Counted from the first letter of the stretch, positions 1 through 5,221 are shown. The stretch: 5,559 nucleotides of DNA from an uncultured Alphaproteobacteria bacterium (GCA_937901165.1 CALCGS010000080.1:1-5559), one strand, 5' to 3'. Made by a program: numbers and translations. Notes: generated by a model from the letters alone, not told the origin.

Positions 1-11
1 TTAAAAAATGC

Positions 12-40
12 TTGCAAAATAGCAAAAAAAATGTTATTCT
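12..40 (+). promoter_or_regulatory. Sigma70-type promoter of the tRNA-Pro gene
   Basis: TTGCAA at 12-17 (4 of 6 to TTGACA, preceded by C as in many alphaproteobacterial stable-RNA promoters) and TATTCT at 35-40 (4 of 6 to TATAAT) are separated by exactly 17 bases. Initiation would fall near 46-48, about 14 bases before the mature tRNA 5' end at 61, giving a short leader for RNase P to remove. The call rests on hexamer match, spacing and position only. Confidence 0.55.
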
Positions 41-60
41 CTGCACGAATTTGAAAAGTT

Positions 61-137
61 CGGGGCGTAGCTCAGCCTGGTAGAGTACTTGCATGGGGTG
101 CAAGGGGTCGCAGGTTCGATTCCTGTCACCCCGACCA
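61..137 (+). tRNA. tRNA-Pro (anticodon GGG)
   Basis: A complete 77-base tRNA with encoded CCA (135-137). The acceptor stem starts cggggcg and closes with caccccg; the C1-G72 end pair is characteristic of bacterial tRNA-Pro. D stem gctc/gagt includes one G-U pair. The anticodon stem cttgc/gcaag (88-92, 100-104) encloses the loop atggggt, giving anticodon GGG at 95-97 with G at position 37. The T arm is gcagg-ttcgatt-cctgt. One acceptor pair is irregular: C66 faces A128 (position 6 against 67), a C-A mismatch where related tRNAs usually have C-G. The same A is present in the downstream duplicate of the 3' end. It reads CCC and CCU proline codons. Other defining elements are intact, so it is probably functional. 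Confidence 0.96.
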
Positions 138-146
138 TAAAAAAAT
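123..146 (+). repeat. Direct repeat copy 1: tRNA-Pro 3' end (att-like)
   Basis: Twenty-four bases, starting ctgtcaccccgacca and continuing into seven A and a T, are identical to 310-333. This copy is the native 3' part of the tRNA (end of the T stem, acceptor strand, CCA) plus nine bases downstream. Tyrosine-recombinase elements commonly use tRNA 3' ends as attachment sites and regenerate the tRNA on one flank, leaving a partial copy on the other. Confidence 0.8.
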
Positions 147-178
147 AAAAGCGCATTTATTGCGATTTTTATTTTTTT
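141..178 (+). terminator. Rho-independent terminator after tRNA-Pro
   Basis: The run aaaaataaaa-gcgca is followed by a tttat loop (156-160) and tgcg-attttt-attttttt. The core stem is cgca (152-155) with tgcg (161-164), continued after a G-A mismatch by A/T pairs (147-150 with 166-169), and it ends in a T-rich tract. It sits four bases after the CCA end, as expected for a monocistronic tRNA. The stem has few G-C pairs, so strength is uncertain. Confidence 0.55.
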
Positions 179-309
179 ACCGTGGATGTGTCTGAATCAA
201 TCTCTAAACAACATCAGTTGTTTTTAGGTTCGACAATGAGTAAACAAAAACGAACGCAGTGAAGTTTGAGTTATAACGAATGCCCCGCAGATATTTATAT
301 CAAGGGATT

Positions 310-333
310 CTGTCACCCCGACCATAAAAAAAT
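310..333 (+). repeat. Direct repeat copy 2: orphan tRNA-Pro 3' end (att scar candidate)
   Basis: An exact 24-base repeat of 123-146, 187 bases downstream. Identity ends just upstream, where gattcctg in the tRNA aligns with gattctg (one base shorter); the rest of the tRNA is absent, so this is not a second tRNA gene. The identity includes the non-coding A-run after CCA, so it arose by duplication or recombination and not by selection on tRNA structure. No integrase or cargo gene lies between the copies. It is best read as the far att site of an element that is now almost entirely deleted, or of a very small cassette. Confidence 0.65.
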
Positions 334-354
334 TGTTTTTTATAAAATATTTAC

Positions 355-383
355 TTGAACGAATCGGATAAAAATTACAGTAT
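355..383 (+). promoter_or_regulatory. Possible acpS promoter
   Basis: TTGAAC at 355-360 (4 of 6 to the -35 consensus) is followed by weak -10 candidates, TACAGT at 376-381 (spacing 15) or CAGTAT at 378-383 (spacing 17). Initiation near 388-391 would leave a leader of about 35 bases before acpS. A GAATC (GANTC) site at 361-365 abuts the -35 box. The -10 match is mediocre, and an earlier A/T-rich segment around 333-352 could serve instead. Confidence 0.3.
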
Positions 384-423
384 GCCAATATCAATCACAT
401 AACAAATATCAAAGGAAGGAAAA

Positions 424-801
424 ATGATAATTGGAATTGGAATTGATTTGGTTGAAAATGACCGCTTTTTAGATTGGTCCACTTTTAAAAAGCAAAGAAT
501 ATTTACTCAAAGCGAACTTGAACACGCCAACAACGATAATGCAAATTCTGAAAAACATCTTGCAAATTGTTGGGCTGCGCGCGAAGCATGCTTAAAAGCA
601 TTGGGAACTGGTTTCGGTGAAAATATAAGTTTTTCTGATATATCTGTTATTCATAACGATTCTGGTTGTCCAAAATTGCTAATAACGGGTGGGGCAAGTG
701 CAATACTAAAAGAAAAAGCTGGCACTGATAACGTTGCTGTTCATTTATCCATAACAGACCAAGATAATTATTCTGCGGCTGTTGTGATAATAGAAAAATA
801 A
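424..801 (+). CDS. acpS: Holo-[acyl-carrier-protein] synthase (AcpS)
   Basis: This transferase moves the 4'-phosphopantetheine arm of coenzyme A onto a serine of apo-acyl carrier protein in the cytoplasm, switching on fatty acid synthesis. The 125-residue length is normal for the AcpS family. Visible motifs are IGIDLVENDRF at residues 5-15 (with the metal-binding Asp at 8), FTQSELEHA (27-35), and WAAREACLKALGTGF (50-64), equivalent to the family WAAKEA..KALGTG motif with the catalytic Glu and Lys kept (R replaces the first K). The C-terminal strand HLSITDQDNYSAAVVII corresponds to the usual SLSHT...YAxAxVV; the usual His of SHT is Ile here. The start is supported by the strong ribosome site aaggaagga (412-420) just upstream. 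The gene stands alone, is convergent with the gcrA operon, and shares its terminator. Lys is AAA in 7 of 8 codons and Glu is GAA in 8 of 8, giving a reference for native codon use. Confidence 0.93.
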   Translation: MIIGIGIDLVENDRFLDWSTFKKQRIFTQSELEHANNDNANSEKHLANCWAAREACLKALGTGFGENISFSDISVIHNDSGCPKLLITGGASAILKEKAGTDNVAVHLSITDQDNYSAAVVIIEK

Positions 802-827
802 AAAAACGTCCAATTGGACGTTTTTTT
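801..827. terminator. Bidirectional terminator between acpS and the gcrA operon
   Basis: The 14-base core cgtccaattggacg (807-820) is a perfect palindrome flanked by six A on the left and seven T on the right, so both strands form a G-C-containing hairpin followed by a U tract. It begins at the last base of the acpS stop codon and overlaps the first two bases of the stop codon of the opposite gene (826-828). One element therefore ends both converging transcripts with no spacer. Confidence 0.9.
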
Positions 828-3006
828 ATAACATTGGCGGAAAACATTCACCGCCATCATTTGGGCAACAGGCAATACTGCCATCTGACATATCAGTTAA
901 AGTTTCACCGGCACAACAACCATCTTCATCTGGTTCGTTTCCATCTGCACAACTTAAAGAACCTGTACCATCATCTGTAATAATATTAGATTCTGTTGAA
1001 ACATCATATTCTGGTTTTTCATTTTGTTGTTCAACCAAAAAATTGTTTTCAGTATCCACAATTTCATTTTCTTCAATAATTGGTTGTGTAATTTGATTTT
1101 CTGAATTGTTTAATGATTCTTCTGGTTGATTTTTAGAATCATCAATCGTATTGATTGAATTTTTAGTGTTGTCATTTGTTACGGACTTAAAGAAATTATC
1201 TACATTTTTTTCAATTTTTTCTCTTCTTAAATCCTTATCCGTACTTAAATTTTCTGCACCATCTATTGTTTCAACTTGATTAGATTCTGTTGCTGTTATA
1301 AATAAATCATCGTTAGATTCTGATGTAAAATCATCTGTCTGGGATTCGTTGTTTTCTGTCGCAACATTAGCAACCAAAGCAGGGGTTGTTTTTACATTAC
1401 TCTGTGTTTTTTGATACATCCACAATGCAAAAACAGACAAAACAATCAAAAACACCAACAAAACATAATACAACTTGTTTGTTTTGAAAGAACGCTGTTC
1501 GGGGGCATTATATTCTTGAATGTTTTTTTCTTGATATGTTGGTGACAATGGACGTTTCATAACCGCAGGGTTTGTCTTTTGAATTACATCAACAGATTTT
1601 ATACTATTTACAATAGGTTTTTTATTTTCATCAATATTAGTTGTCAAAGATTCATTTGTTCTTTCCGGTTGCTGTTCGACCGTTTTTTCATTTGATATGT
1701 ATTCTGCAGCATTGTTGTCAGGCATATCAATCATTGGTGGCACAAGACCAACACCATCAACCACCGGTTCAACATCAAAATCATTTTGTTTGGTTTCTTC
1801 TTCTGGCATAGTATCATTTATACCAGACAAATCAATCATTGGTGGAACAAAAGTAAATTCTTTGTTATCTGTATCGTCAAGCACAACAGGTGTTTCTGTT
1901 TGTTTGTTTTGTTCAATTGGTTTCAATTGATTATTCATTATTGCAGATGTATCAACGACTTGTGGATTTAAATCGATTTCCGTATTTTGTTCTGTTTTAT
2001 TATCCAAAACATCTGTACTATCTTCAATTTGATTATTTTCTTCTAATTTGTCGATTTTATCGTTTTCTTTATTGCTGTCTTGCAACAAATCAGAACCAGA
2101 AAAACTAACCGGTTTAAATGCGATATCTTCATTTAATATTTGTGGATCTTTATCAAACAAAGGTTTTATTTCTGTATTTGAATTATCATCATCTGTTTCC
2201 AAAACATCTTCATCATCATCAATAATTTCATCATCGTATTCTTCATAATCATCAGAATCATAATCAATATCGTCATCAAAATTGTTATCAGCTTGTGAAA
2301 ATGTATTGTTATTACCTAATTTTTGTAAAACAATTTCTGCCTGACTAATATCATCCTGGGCATTAGCCAAACGATGCCTCGCATTTTCCAACCTTTTTTT
2401 TGCACGATTTAATTTTTCGGTTGAATCTTCTATTTGTGCCTCGGTTTTCAAGATTTTTGCCGCCGATTGCTTGGTTGGTTCGTGTCCAACATTTTTCTTT
2501 TGTTCAGACAATTTAGAACGTAAAAGTTTTATCTTTTTGTTTAAATCATCAATAGTCTGCATTGTATTATCAATTGTTTGGTGTGCATTATCAACCAATT
2601 TTTGATTTTGCTCTAATCTGTCTTGTGCGTTTTTACGGGATGCAAAGACACGAAATTCGTTTAATCGCGACAAAGCATTATCGACATCTTTGTTCATTAA
2701 ATAAGCATTTATCAAATTGTCATAAACGTTCAAACCACTATATTCTATATCTAACTTTTGATATTTATTATCTTCTTTTGGACGTACAAATTCCAGATTA
2801 ACGCCATAATCATTTGCCAAAACATCGTCCCATTTACGATTTCCAACAGTATTTATGACCAATAACGTATTAGGTTTGGTTTCTGTAATAGTTGTATCTA
2901 TAACAAAAACTAATTTATTTTTATCATCATAATATGCACGTAAAAAATTGCCTGCGATATTGTAATCGCGTTGTGTCAATATAGAATTATCTCTCGCTTC
3001 AAGCAT
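826..3006 (-). CDS. Unrecognised 726-residue single-pass membrane protein with Cys-rich C-terminal tail
   Basis: I do not recognise the family. Layout: residues 1-125 form a mixed, folded-looking cytoplasmic region; 126-230 are Lys/Glu/Gln-rich with heptad-like spacing (probable coiled coil); 244-275 are almost all Asp/Glu; 280-505 are low-complexity and disordered, with the segment VPPMID at 387-392 and again at 422-427; 512-531 is one membrane helix (LYYVLLVFLIVLSVFALWMY) preceded by RSFKTNK, which by the positive-inside rule puts the N-terminus in the cytoplasm and residues 533-726 in the periplasm. All six cysteines lie in the last 41 residues (686, 697, 698, 713, 714, 721) in C...GCC...CC....C order, ending CFPPML; disulfide bonding in the periplasm is plausible. 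Translation starts after AGGGGGG with a five-base gap, 21 bases after the gcrA stop, so the two are probably co-transcribed. The gene ends in the shared terminator. An envelope anchoring or scaffold role is only a guess. Confidence 0.85.
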   Translation of the reverse strand: MLEARDNSILTQRDYNIAGNFLRAYYDDKNKLVFVIDTTITETKPNTLLVINTVGNRKWDDVLANDYGVNLEFVRPKEDNKYQKLDIEYSGLNVYDNLINAYLMNKDVDNALSRLNEFRVFASRKNAQDRLEQNQKLVDNAHQTIDNTMQTIDDLNKKIKLLRSKLSEQKKNVGHEPTKQSAAKILKTEAQIEDSTEKLNRAKKRLENARHRLANAQDDISQAEIVLQKLGNNNTFSQADNNFDDDIDYDSDDYEEYDDEIIDDDEDVLETDDDNSNTEIKPLFDKDPQILNEDIAFKPVSFSGSDLLQDSNKENDKIDKLEENNQIEDSTDVLDNKTEQNTEIDLNPQVVDTSAIMNNQLKPIEQNKQTETPVVLDDTDNKEFTFVPPMIDLSGINDTMPEEETKQNDFDVEPVVDGVGLVPPMIDMPDNNAAEYISNEKTVEQQPERTNESLTTNIDENKKPIVNSIKSVDVIQKTNPAVMKRPLSPTYQEKNIQEYNAPEQRSFKTNKLYYVLLVFLIVLSVFALWMYQKTQSNVKTTPALVANVATENNESQTDDFTSESNDDLFITATESNQVETIDGAENLSTDKDLRREKIEKNVDNFFKSVTNDNTKNSINTIDDSKNQPEESLNNSENQITQPIIEENEIVDTENNFLVEQQNEKPEYDVSTESNIITDDGTGSLSCADGNEPDEDGCCAGETLTDMSDGSIACCPNDGGECFPPML
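1726..1845 (-). repeat. VPPMID repeat pair within the 726-residue protein
   Basis: The 15-base string atcaatcattggtgg occurs exactly at 1726-1740 and 1831-1845, encoding PPMID in [F/L]VPPMID[L/M] at residues 386-393 and 421-428, 35 residues apart. The flanking sequence is acidic and not clearly repeated. The protein C-terminus FPPML is reminiscent. In an otherwise low-complexity segment, a conserved hydrophobic-proline motif suggests short linear binding sites. Confidence 0.6.
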
Positions 3007-3011
3007 TTATG

Positions 3012-3018
3012 CCCCCCT
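3012..3018 (-). promoter_or_regulatory. G-rich ribosome binding site of the 726-residue protein
   Basis: On the minus strand AGGGGGG lies five bases before the ATG at 3006-3004. It is an unusually G-rich variant of the Shine-Dalgarno core in an A/T-rich genome, and it fixes the start codon. The divergent prepilin peptidase gene uses a similar AAGGGGG site (3715-3721). Confidence 0.6.
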
Positions 3019-3027
3019 AAAAACAAA

Positions 3028-3654
3028 TTACTTTTTCTTTGGTTGTGTAAACTGATACGCCTGTTTACAGTGTTCCAAACAATATGGTTTTCCAGTAAAA
3101 ACAGTTTTTCCACAAAAATGAAAATTATCAGAATCCGGGTCGCCAATTGGCCATCTACATTGATTTGGTTTCAAAGATGCCAATTCCAAAGAATGTTGGA
3201 TAATACGTTGATGGTCAGCCAAATCTTTGACGGATTTTTTCTCAACTTGTGGTTTAGATTCTTTGAGTGTATTTTTTTTAACTGTATCGTTAGATACTCT
3301 TTTAGCCTTTGGTAAAAAGACGGTTTTTTTCTTGTCAGTTGCTTTTGATACTGTTTTTTTTGTTTTAGACTCTGTTTTTGTGTTTTTTGGCTTTTTATCC
3401 ATCTTGCTTTTGATTACTTCGACAGCCATTTTAACAACACTTTTTTTACCTGTTGTTGAAGTTTTTGGCTTTTTATCAACAACAGTTTTTGAATTTTTAG
3501 CATTTGCCTTTGCGTTCCATTTCAAACGATTTAACTTACCAACAACGGCATTTTTACTCATTCCTAAATGTTTGCCAATTTCAGACGTAGAAAGCCCACG
3601 TTCAGCCAAAGTTTTTAATTTTTTTACTGTTGCCGCATCCCAACCATTACTCAT
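3028..3654 (-). CDS. gcrA: GcrA cell-cycle regulator
   Basis: GcrA is an alphaproteobacterial transcription factor that binds the sigma70 RNA polymerase holoenzyme and acts at promoters carrying methylated GANTC (CcrM) sites, controlling S-phase, division and polarity genes in Caulobacter. Residues 1-45 match its N-terminal DNA-binding domain: W5, then LKTLAERGLSTSEIGKHLG and MSKNAVVGKLNRL, a helix-turn-helix. Residues 166-200 match the C-terminal polymerase-interacting module: CRWPIGDP, FHFCGK, KPYCLEHCKQAY, with Cys/His spacing (C166, C181, C192, H195, C196) that could hold a metal. Between them is an extended Lys/Thr/Ser-rich linker (about 45-145), making the 208 residues longer than the roughly 170 typical of the family. 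Translation starts after AAGGA, nine bases before the ATG; a perfect TATAAT lies upstream. It is the first gene of a probable operon with the 726-residue membrane protein, a partner not known to me for gcrA. Confidence 0.93.
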   Translation of the reverse strand: MSNGWDAATVKKLKTLAERGLSTSEIGKHLGMSKNAVVGKLNRLKWNAKANAKNSKTVVDKKPKTSTTGKKSVVKMAVEVIKSKMDKKPKNTKTESKTKKTVSKATDKKKTVFLPKAKRVSNDTVKKNTLKESKPQVEKKSVKDLADHQRIIQHSLELASLKPNQCRWPIGDPDSDNFHFCGKTVFTGKPYCLEHCKQAYQFTQPKKK

Positions 3655-3666
3655 TTTATAAAATCC

Positions 3667-3696
3667 TTGTTTTTAAGTCTATTATAAGTGTATCAT
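3667..3696 (+). promoter_or_regulatory. Putative promoter of the prepilin peptidase unit
   Basis: TTGTTT (3667-3672; 3 of 6) and TATCAT (3691-3696; 5 of 6 to TATAAT) are 18 bases apart on the plus strand. Initiation would be near 3702-3704, inside the 3699-3711 dyad, giving a leader of about 23 bases with AAGGGGG before the ATG at 3726. It overlaps the opposite gcrA promoter, with the two -10 boxes only four bases apart. Confidence 0.4.
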
Positions 3697-3710
3697 AGTT
3701 TCGATTCGAA
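3681..3710 (-). promoter_or_regulatory. gcrA operon promoter
   Basis: On the minus strand a perfect -10 hexamer TATAAT occupies 3686-3681. The -35 region is weak: TTCGAA (3710-3705, spacing 18) or TCGAAT (3709-3704, spacing 17). A weak -35 with a strong -10 suits an activator-dependent promoter. Initiation would be near 3674, about 20 bases before gcrA. The -35 region is embedded in a GANTC-containing dyad (3699-3711), the type of site GcrA and CcrM use, so autoregulation is possible. Confidence 0.55.
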
Positions 3711-3711
3711 A
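3699..3711. promoter_or_regulatory. 13-bp dyad with central GANTC site (candidate shared operator)
   Basis: tttcga-t-tcgaaa is a perfect inverted repeat with six-base arms around one base. Its centre contains GATTC (3703-3707), a match to GANTC, the CcrM methylation target. The dyad covers the -35 region of the gcrA promoter and the probable start point of the divergent promoter, where a bound regulator or methylation state could affect both. A GANTC match alone is expected about once per 300 bases at this composition, so the case rests on position and symmetry. Confidence 0.45.
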
Positions 3712-3725
3712 GGCAAGGGGGAAAT

Positions 3726-4178
3726 ATGTTTTTTTATGTTTTTTTTACATTATGCTTAATTTATTGGTGTGGCAGTATTTTTATAGCCGATTTAAGGCGC
3801 AGAATTATACCAGATGTGCATTTATTCCCGTTATTATTACTCGGTTTGGTCGTTGTGCATACTATTCCATGGGTGTGTACACCAACAGAATCTATTATTG
3901 GGGCGTGCTGTGGATATATTATTCCAACAATGACGGGGCTAATTTTTGATAAAATAAAGCCCAATTCGAAATATCCATCAATTGGAATGGGGGATATAAA
4001 GCTTATAACTTGTGGTGGAATATGGTTGGGGACAATCGGTTTGGTAATTGCTATCTTAATTGCATCAATTACAGGTTTGATATGGGGAAAATATAAAAAA
4101 GAAAAATACATACCATTTGGACCATTTTTTATAATTGGTGGATTTTTGTCTTTTATTATTATTAAATTTTTGTTATAA
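3726..4178 (+). CDS. A24-family prepilin peptidase (PilD/CpaA-like, catalytic domain only)
   Basis: This is an inner-membrane aspartic protease that cleaves the leader of type IV prepilins or pseudopilins on the cytoplasmic side. The two catalytic aspartates are visible: D22 in ADLRRRIIPD (residues 21-30, family D.....IPd) and D90 in the GxGD motif GMGDIKL (87-93). IPFGPFFIIGG (129-139) matches the conserved C-terminal loop and helix. About six hydrophobic helices span the 150 residues. The N-terminal zinc-binding methylase domain of classical PilD (family length about 260-290) is absent, as in TadV/CpaA-type enzymes. The start follows AAGGGGG with a four-base gap. The next gene begins 20 bases after the stop, suggesting co-transcription. 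No pilin, ATPase or secretin gene is in the window, so the substrate is unknown and may be encoded elsewhere. Confidence 0.88.
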   Translation: MFFYVFFTLCLIYWCGSIFIADLRRRIIPDVHLFPLLLLGLVVVHTIPWVCTPTESIIGACCGYIIPTMTGLIFDKIKPNSKYPSIGMGDIKLITCGGIWLGTIGLVIAILIASITGLIWGKYKKEKYIPFGPFFIIGGFLSFIIIKFLL

Positions 4179-4198
4179 TCTTATAAAAAGACAAGAGA

Positions 4199-5131
4199 AT
4201 GTACGATAAAAGCACTAAATTTTTACTGTTTTTGTTTTTAACGGTGGTGTTTAAAACACCTTGTTTTGGGGCTTTTACATCTAATTATGGTCAAATAACT
4301 AATGTCCAAGCATATTCATCAAATCCTTATTATAATCAAAACGGTATGTATAATCAGGGTTTTCCCAGACCCGTTTATGCCCAGGGTACCGATTTGGGCA
4401 GTGGGGATTGTGAAAATATTATAACCGCCGTTATTGCTGATTATTGTTCTACACGAAACAAGTGCAACGGATTGCGTTTGTCTGATGTGCGTCCTGGAAT
4501 AATGGTTGCGTTATCCCAGATGCCAAATCATAATTACATAACATCTTGTTACGGTTTTTTGGATGGTGCATTCGATAAGTATATAGAATCAAATCCTCAA
4601 TCGGTACAACGCGTAAACCAAAATATAAATGTTCCACAATTACCCAAGGAATCTTTTCCCCAGGTTCCAAAATGGAAACAGGAATACGATGAACGCTCAA
4701 GGGAATTGGAAAATTTACAAAAACAAAATGATGATAACAATGGTGATTTAACACAAACTGATTTTCCAAAGGGAATTGCGGATGTCTCTTTTCAAGAACG
4801 TATAAAAAATACTGCCGAAGATATGCAAAATTACAAAGATATGAAAGCATATTATACATTGGATGTAAATTTAACAAAACCAAATACTAAACAACCCCAA
4901 AATAAAGAATCCAATAATACAAAAGAAAGTTCAAATCCAGAATCTAATAACGAACAAGATATTATAATACAAAACATTGTTAGTGCATTAGATCCTACCA
5001 CAAAAGAAGCACGCGTTTTTCTTACTGACTTGGTAACAAGTTATGTTAAAGATGACGAAGCAGATATGTTAGACGATTCTTTTGTGTATAATTTTTTATC
5101 CGAAGGTAATAATTTAGAAAAATATAATTAA
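4199..5131 (+). CDS. Exported four-cysteine protein of unknown function
   Basis: I do not recognise the family. A Sec-type signal peptide is clear: basic N-terminus (K4, K7), hydrophobic core FLLFLFLTVVF (8-18) and likely cleavage after PCFG (24), giving a soluble periplasmic or secreted protein. The sequence before C22 (KTP) is not a lipobox. The mature N-terminus is Asn/Tyr/Gln/Pro-rich (25-63). A compact module at 71-129 carries all mature cysteines (C71, C83, C89, C117), in the pattern C-x11-DYC-x5-C...LSDVRPGIMVALS...NYITSCYGFLD, likely two disulfides. Residues 160-217 are charged and possibly helical, 226-252 are an Asn/Ser/Gln-rich linker, and 254-310 form an acidic C-terminal helical region. 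No other membrane segment is present. The start is preceded by a weak AAGAGA ribosome site. The 20-base gap to the prepilin peptidase suggests one transcript, but nothing shows the protein is its substrate: it lacks a prepilin leader. Confidence 0.85.
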   Translation: MYDKSTKFLLFLFLTVVFKTPCFGAFTSNYGQITNVQAYSSNPYYNQNGMYNQGFPRPVYAQGTDLGSGDCENIITAVIADYCSTRNKCNGLRLSDVRPGIMVALSQMPNHNYITSCYGFLDGAFDKYIESNPQSVQRVNQNINVPQLPKESFPQVPKWKQEYDERSRELENLQKQNDDNNGDLTQTDFPKGIADVSFQERIKNTAEDMQNYKDMKAYYTLDVNLTKPNTKQPQNKESNNTKESSNPESNNEQDIIIQNIVSALDPTTKEARVFLTDLVTSYVKDDEADMLDDSFVYNFLSEGNNLEKYN

Positions 5132-5166
5132 TAATCTCATACAAATATTTTATTTATAGAACATAT

Positions 5167-5199
5167 AAAAAATCCCTGCCTATAATGACAGGGATTTTT
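5167..5199. terminator. Bidirectional terminator after the exported-protein gene
   Basis: aaatccctg (5170-5178) pairs with cagggattt (5189-5197) around a ten-base loop, flanked by A on the left and T on the right, so it works on both strands. It lies 35 bases after the stop of the exported protein and 23 bases beyond the stop of the opposite open frame (5222-5224). Confidence 0.85.
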
Positions 5200-5221
5200 A
5201 ACTTCATTTAACTGTGTTCAA

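Larger units (their letters stand above)
138..423. other. Gene-free spacer between tRNA-Pro and acpS
   Basis: No convincing coding sequence was seen on either strand. The stretch holds the tRNA terminator (141-178), a hairpin at 204-227 (ctaaacaac / gttgtttttag around atca), a less A/T-dominated patch at about 228-293, the second att-like copy (310-333), then A/T-rich sequence with a possible acpS promoter. The part between the att-like copies (147-309) is unaccounted for by any host feature I recognise except the terminator. Confidence 0.6.

Noticed and set aside
236..262. Tiny frame atgagtaaacaaaaacga... ending at tga
   Set aside because: Eight codons without a ribosome binding site.
301..337. 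A second tRNA-Pro gene at the downstream repeat
   Set aside because: Only the T-stem end, acceptor strand and CCA are present; no anticodon or D arm precedes them.
2182..2277. tcatcatc-type microsatellite on the plus strand
   Set aside because: It is explained by the Asp/Glu codon run of the acidic segment; the units are irregular and in frame, with no sign of slippage or frame loss.
1697..2801. Several plus-strand open frames of 60-80 codons opposite the 726-residue protein
   Set aside because: They are antisense to a long frame with good ribosome site and domain logic; their products are low-complexity Ser/Phe/Ile runs with no recognisable motif.
3227..3661. 144-codon plus-strand frame opposite gcrA, apparently hydrophobic
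   Set aside because: It is the complement of the Lys-rich GcrA linker (Lys codons read as Phe/Leu on the other strand) and GcrA itself is clearly recognisable.
4174..4179. Perfect TATAAT overlapping the stop codon of the prepilin peptidase gene
   Set aside because: No acceptable -35 lies 15-19 bases upstream, and such hexamers are common in A/T-rich DNA, so an internal promoter for the exported protein is not supported.
4449..4883. 144-codon minus-strand frame inside the exported-protein gene
   Set aside because: It overlaps a plus-strand gene with a clear signal peptide and operon position; the minus frame has no family motif or ribosome site.
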